From positions 1-13,557 of the forward strand of contig DFUX01000083.1 in the NCBI GenBank assembly GCA_002379855.1: 13,557 nt of DNA, written 5' to 3'. A program made the translations under genes and the position numbers. The DNA is from Cloacimonetes bacterium UBA4175. GTDB lineage: Bacteria; Cloacimonadota; Cloacimonadia; Cloacimonadales; Cloacimonadaceae. How positions within the stretch are numbered: position 1 is the stretch's first letter; each line of letters begins with the position of its first letter. Under the pieces are notes generated by a model that did not search any database, was not told where the DNA came from, and saw nothing but the letters and a program-made list of their open reading frames with translations. Of the stretch, positions 13,249 through 13,557 are shown in pieces.

Positions 13249-13451
13249 ATGAAAGGTGGAAAGGAGGCTCGAAACAAACCCCAATCGACTCTATACTGTG
13301 TCATCCCGGCCTGTCGGGGTCCCCGCCGAAGCGCGTAGCGGTTTGGCGGGGTGACTTGACCCGGGATCCAGTCTTTTTGAAACATCCGCGTGAGATTAAA
13401 AAAGCGGCACCCTTCCACCATTCCATCTTTCAACCTTTCCACCTTTTATAA
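13247..13451. repeat. Long-range 18-nt inverted repeat
   Basis: TTATGAAAGGTGGAAAGG (13247-13264) and CCTTTCCACCTTTTATAA (13434-13451) are complementary at 17 of 18 positions, 169 nt apart. They bracket the GC-rich stem-loop and the 23-nt repeat. The AGGTGGAAA core also occurs near 13194 inside copy B. It could mark the ends of a small inserted element; no flanking target duplication is evident to me. Confidence 0.6.
13300..13377 (+). repeat. GC-rich stem-loop with 23-nt repeat copy 2
   Basis: CCCCGCC (13321-13327) pairs with GGCGGGG (13345-13351). A wider arrangement pairs GTCATCCC (13300-13307) with GGGGTGAC (13348-13355) at 7 of 8 positions. The segment 13355-13377 is identical to 3653-3675. 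Layouts of the type GTCATCCCGG ... CGGGATCCAGTC are a common form of dispersed intergenic palindrome in bacteria, which I take this to be. Confidence 0.6.
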
Positions 13452-13478
13452 TTCGTGTTAATTTGTGTAATTGTAGGG

Positions 13479-13549
13479 CTGCCGAAGTCTGTTCGGCAGG
13501 GGCAACTGAGTTGCCTGTTTGGAAGAGACCTCCGGTCTCTGTGGCAAAC
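13479..13549. repeat. Cluster of three consecutive hairpins
   Basis: Hairpin 1 is CTGCCGAA/TTCGGCAG (13479-13486, 13492-13499). Hairpin 2 is GCAACT/AGTTGC (13502-13507, 13509-13514). Hairpin 3 is AGAGACC/GGTCTCT (13524-13530, 13534-13540), enclosed by GTTTG/CAAAC (13517-13521, 13545-13549). All stems are perfect. There is no open reading frame or T-run. The cluster runs close to the window edge and may continue beyond it. Confidence 0.7.
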
Positions 13550-13557
13550 GGACTTTG

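Larger units (their letters stand above)
13026..13557. other. Gene-free, repeat-rich region at right end
   Basis: No convincing gene occurs after the operon terminator. The stretch carries the full dispersed element (13084-13248), an 18-nt inverted repeat spanning 13247-13451, a GC-rich stem-loop with a 23-nt repeat (13300-13377), and three hairpins at the edge (13479-13549). Short open frames here share repeat-derived ends with frames at the left edge and are not genes. Confidence 0.75.

Noticed and set aside
13117..13338. 73-codon plus-strand frame after the operon
   Set aside because: It lies entirely in repeat and stem-loop sequence, has no ribosome site and follows a strong terminator.
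13084..13557. CRISPR array
   Set aside because: The repeats are few, unequal in length and not regularly spaced with unique spacers; the 9-nt units are contiguous. No cas gene is present.

Overview
The window looks like a chromosomal segment of a Gram-negative bacterium of the FCB group. Candidatus Cloacimonadota is my best guess. The main reason is the 895-residue secreted M6 protease at 776-3463 (minus strand). It ends in a FlgD-like/type IX secretion sorting domain with the motif LEQNYPNPFNPST, which is typical of FCB lineages. The assignment is an inference; no 16S or marker gene is present.

Layout. From 1 to about 3.5 kb there are two minus-strand genes, each with a convincing intrinsic terminator: a small heat-shock protein (210-647) and the M6 protease (776-3463). 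From 3464 to about 4146 lies a divergent intergenic region with hairpins, a short repeat shared with the right end, a diverged inverted copy of a dispersed repeat, and a candidate promoter. From 4147 to 12964 there is a tightly packed plus-strand operon of seven genes: dapA, an M16C/PreP-like zinc peptidase, rsgA, nadK, recN, a DUF4349-like membrane protein and a short NfeD protein. Gaps between these genes are 16, 4, 2, 0, 1 and 17 nt. A strong intrinsic terminator follows at 12987-13025. The last 530 bases hold no gene but are dense in repeats and hairpins.

How the genes fit together. The operon is mostly housekeeping: lysine/diaminopimelate synthesis, peptide degradation, 30S ribosome maturation, NADP supply and double-strand-break repair, ending in two envelope proteins of unclear role. 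rsgA, nadK and recN have no obvious Shine-Dalgarno sequence and start 0-4 nt after the preceding stop codon, so translational coupling is likely.

Most unusual features. A dispersed non-coding element of at least 165 bp appears at both ends of the window (1-134 and 13084-13248). A diverged copy in the opposite orientation sits at 3811-3890, and it keeps a terminal hairpin of the same geometry. A CIRCE-like inverted repeat with the 9-9-9 layout, upstream of the small heat-shock gene, doubles as the protease terminator. The right edge carries three consecutive near-perfect hairpins. No phage, CRISPR, transposase, tRNA or rRNA was seen.
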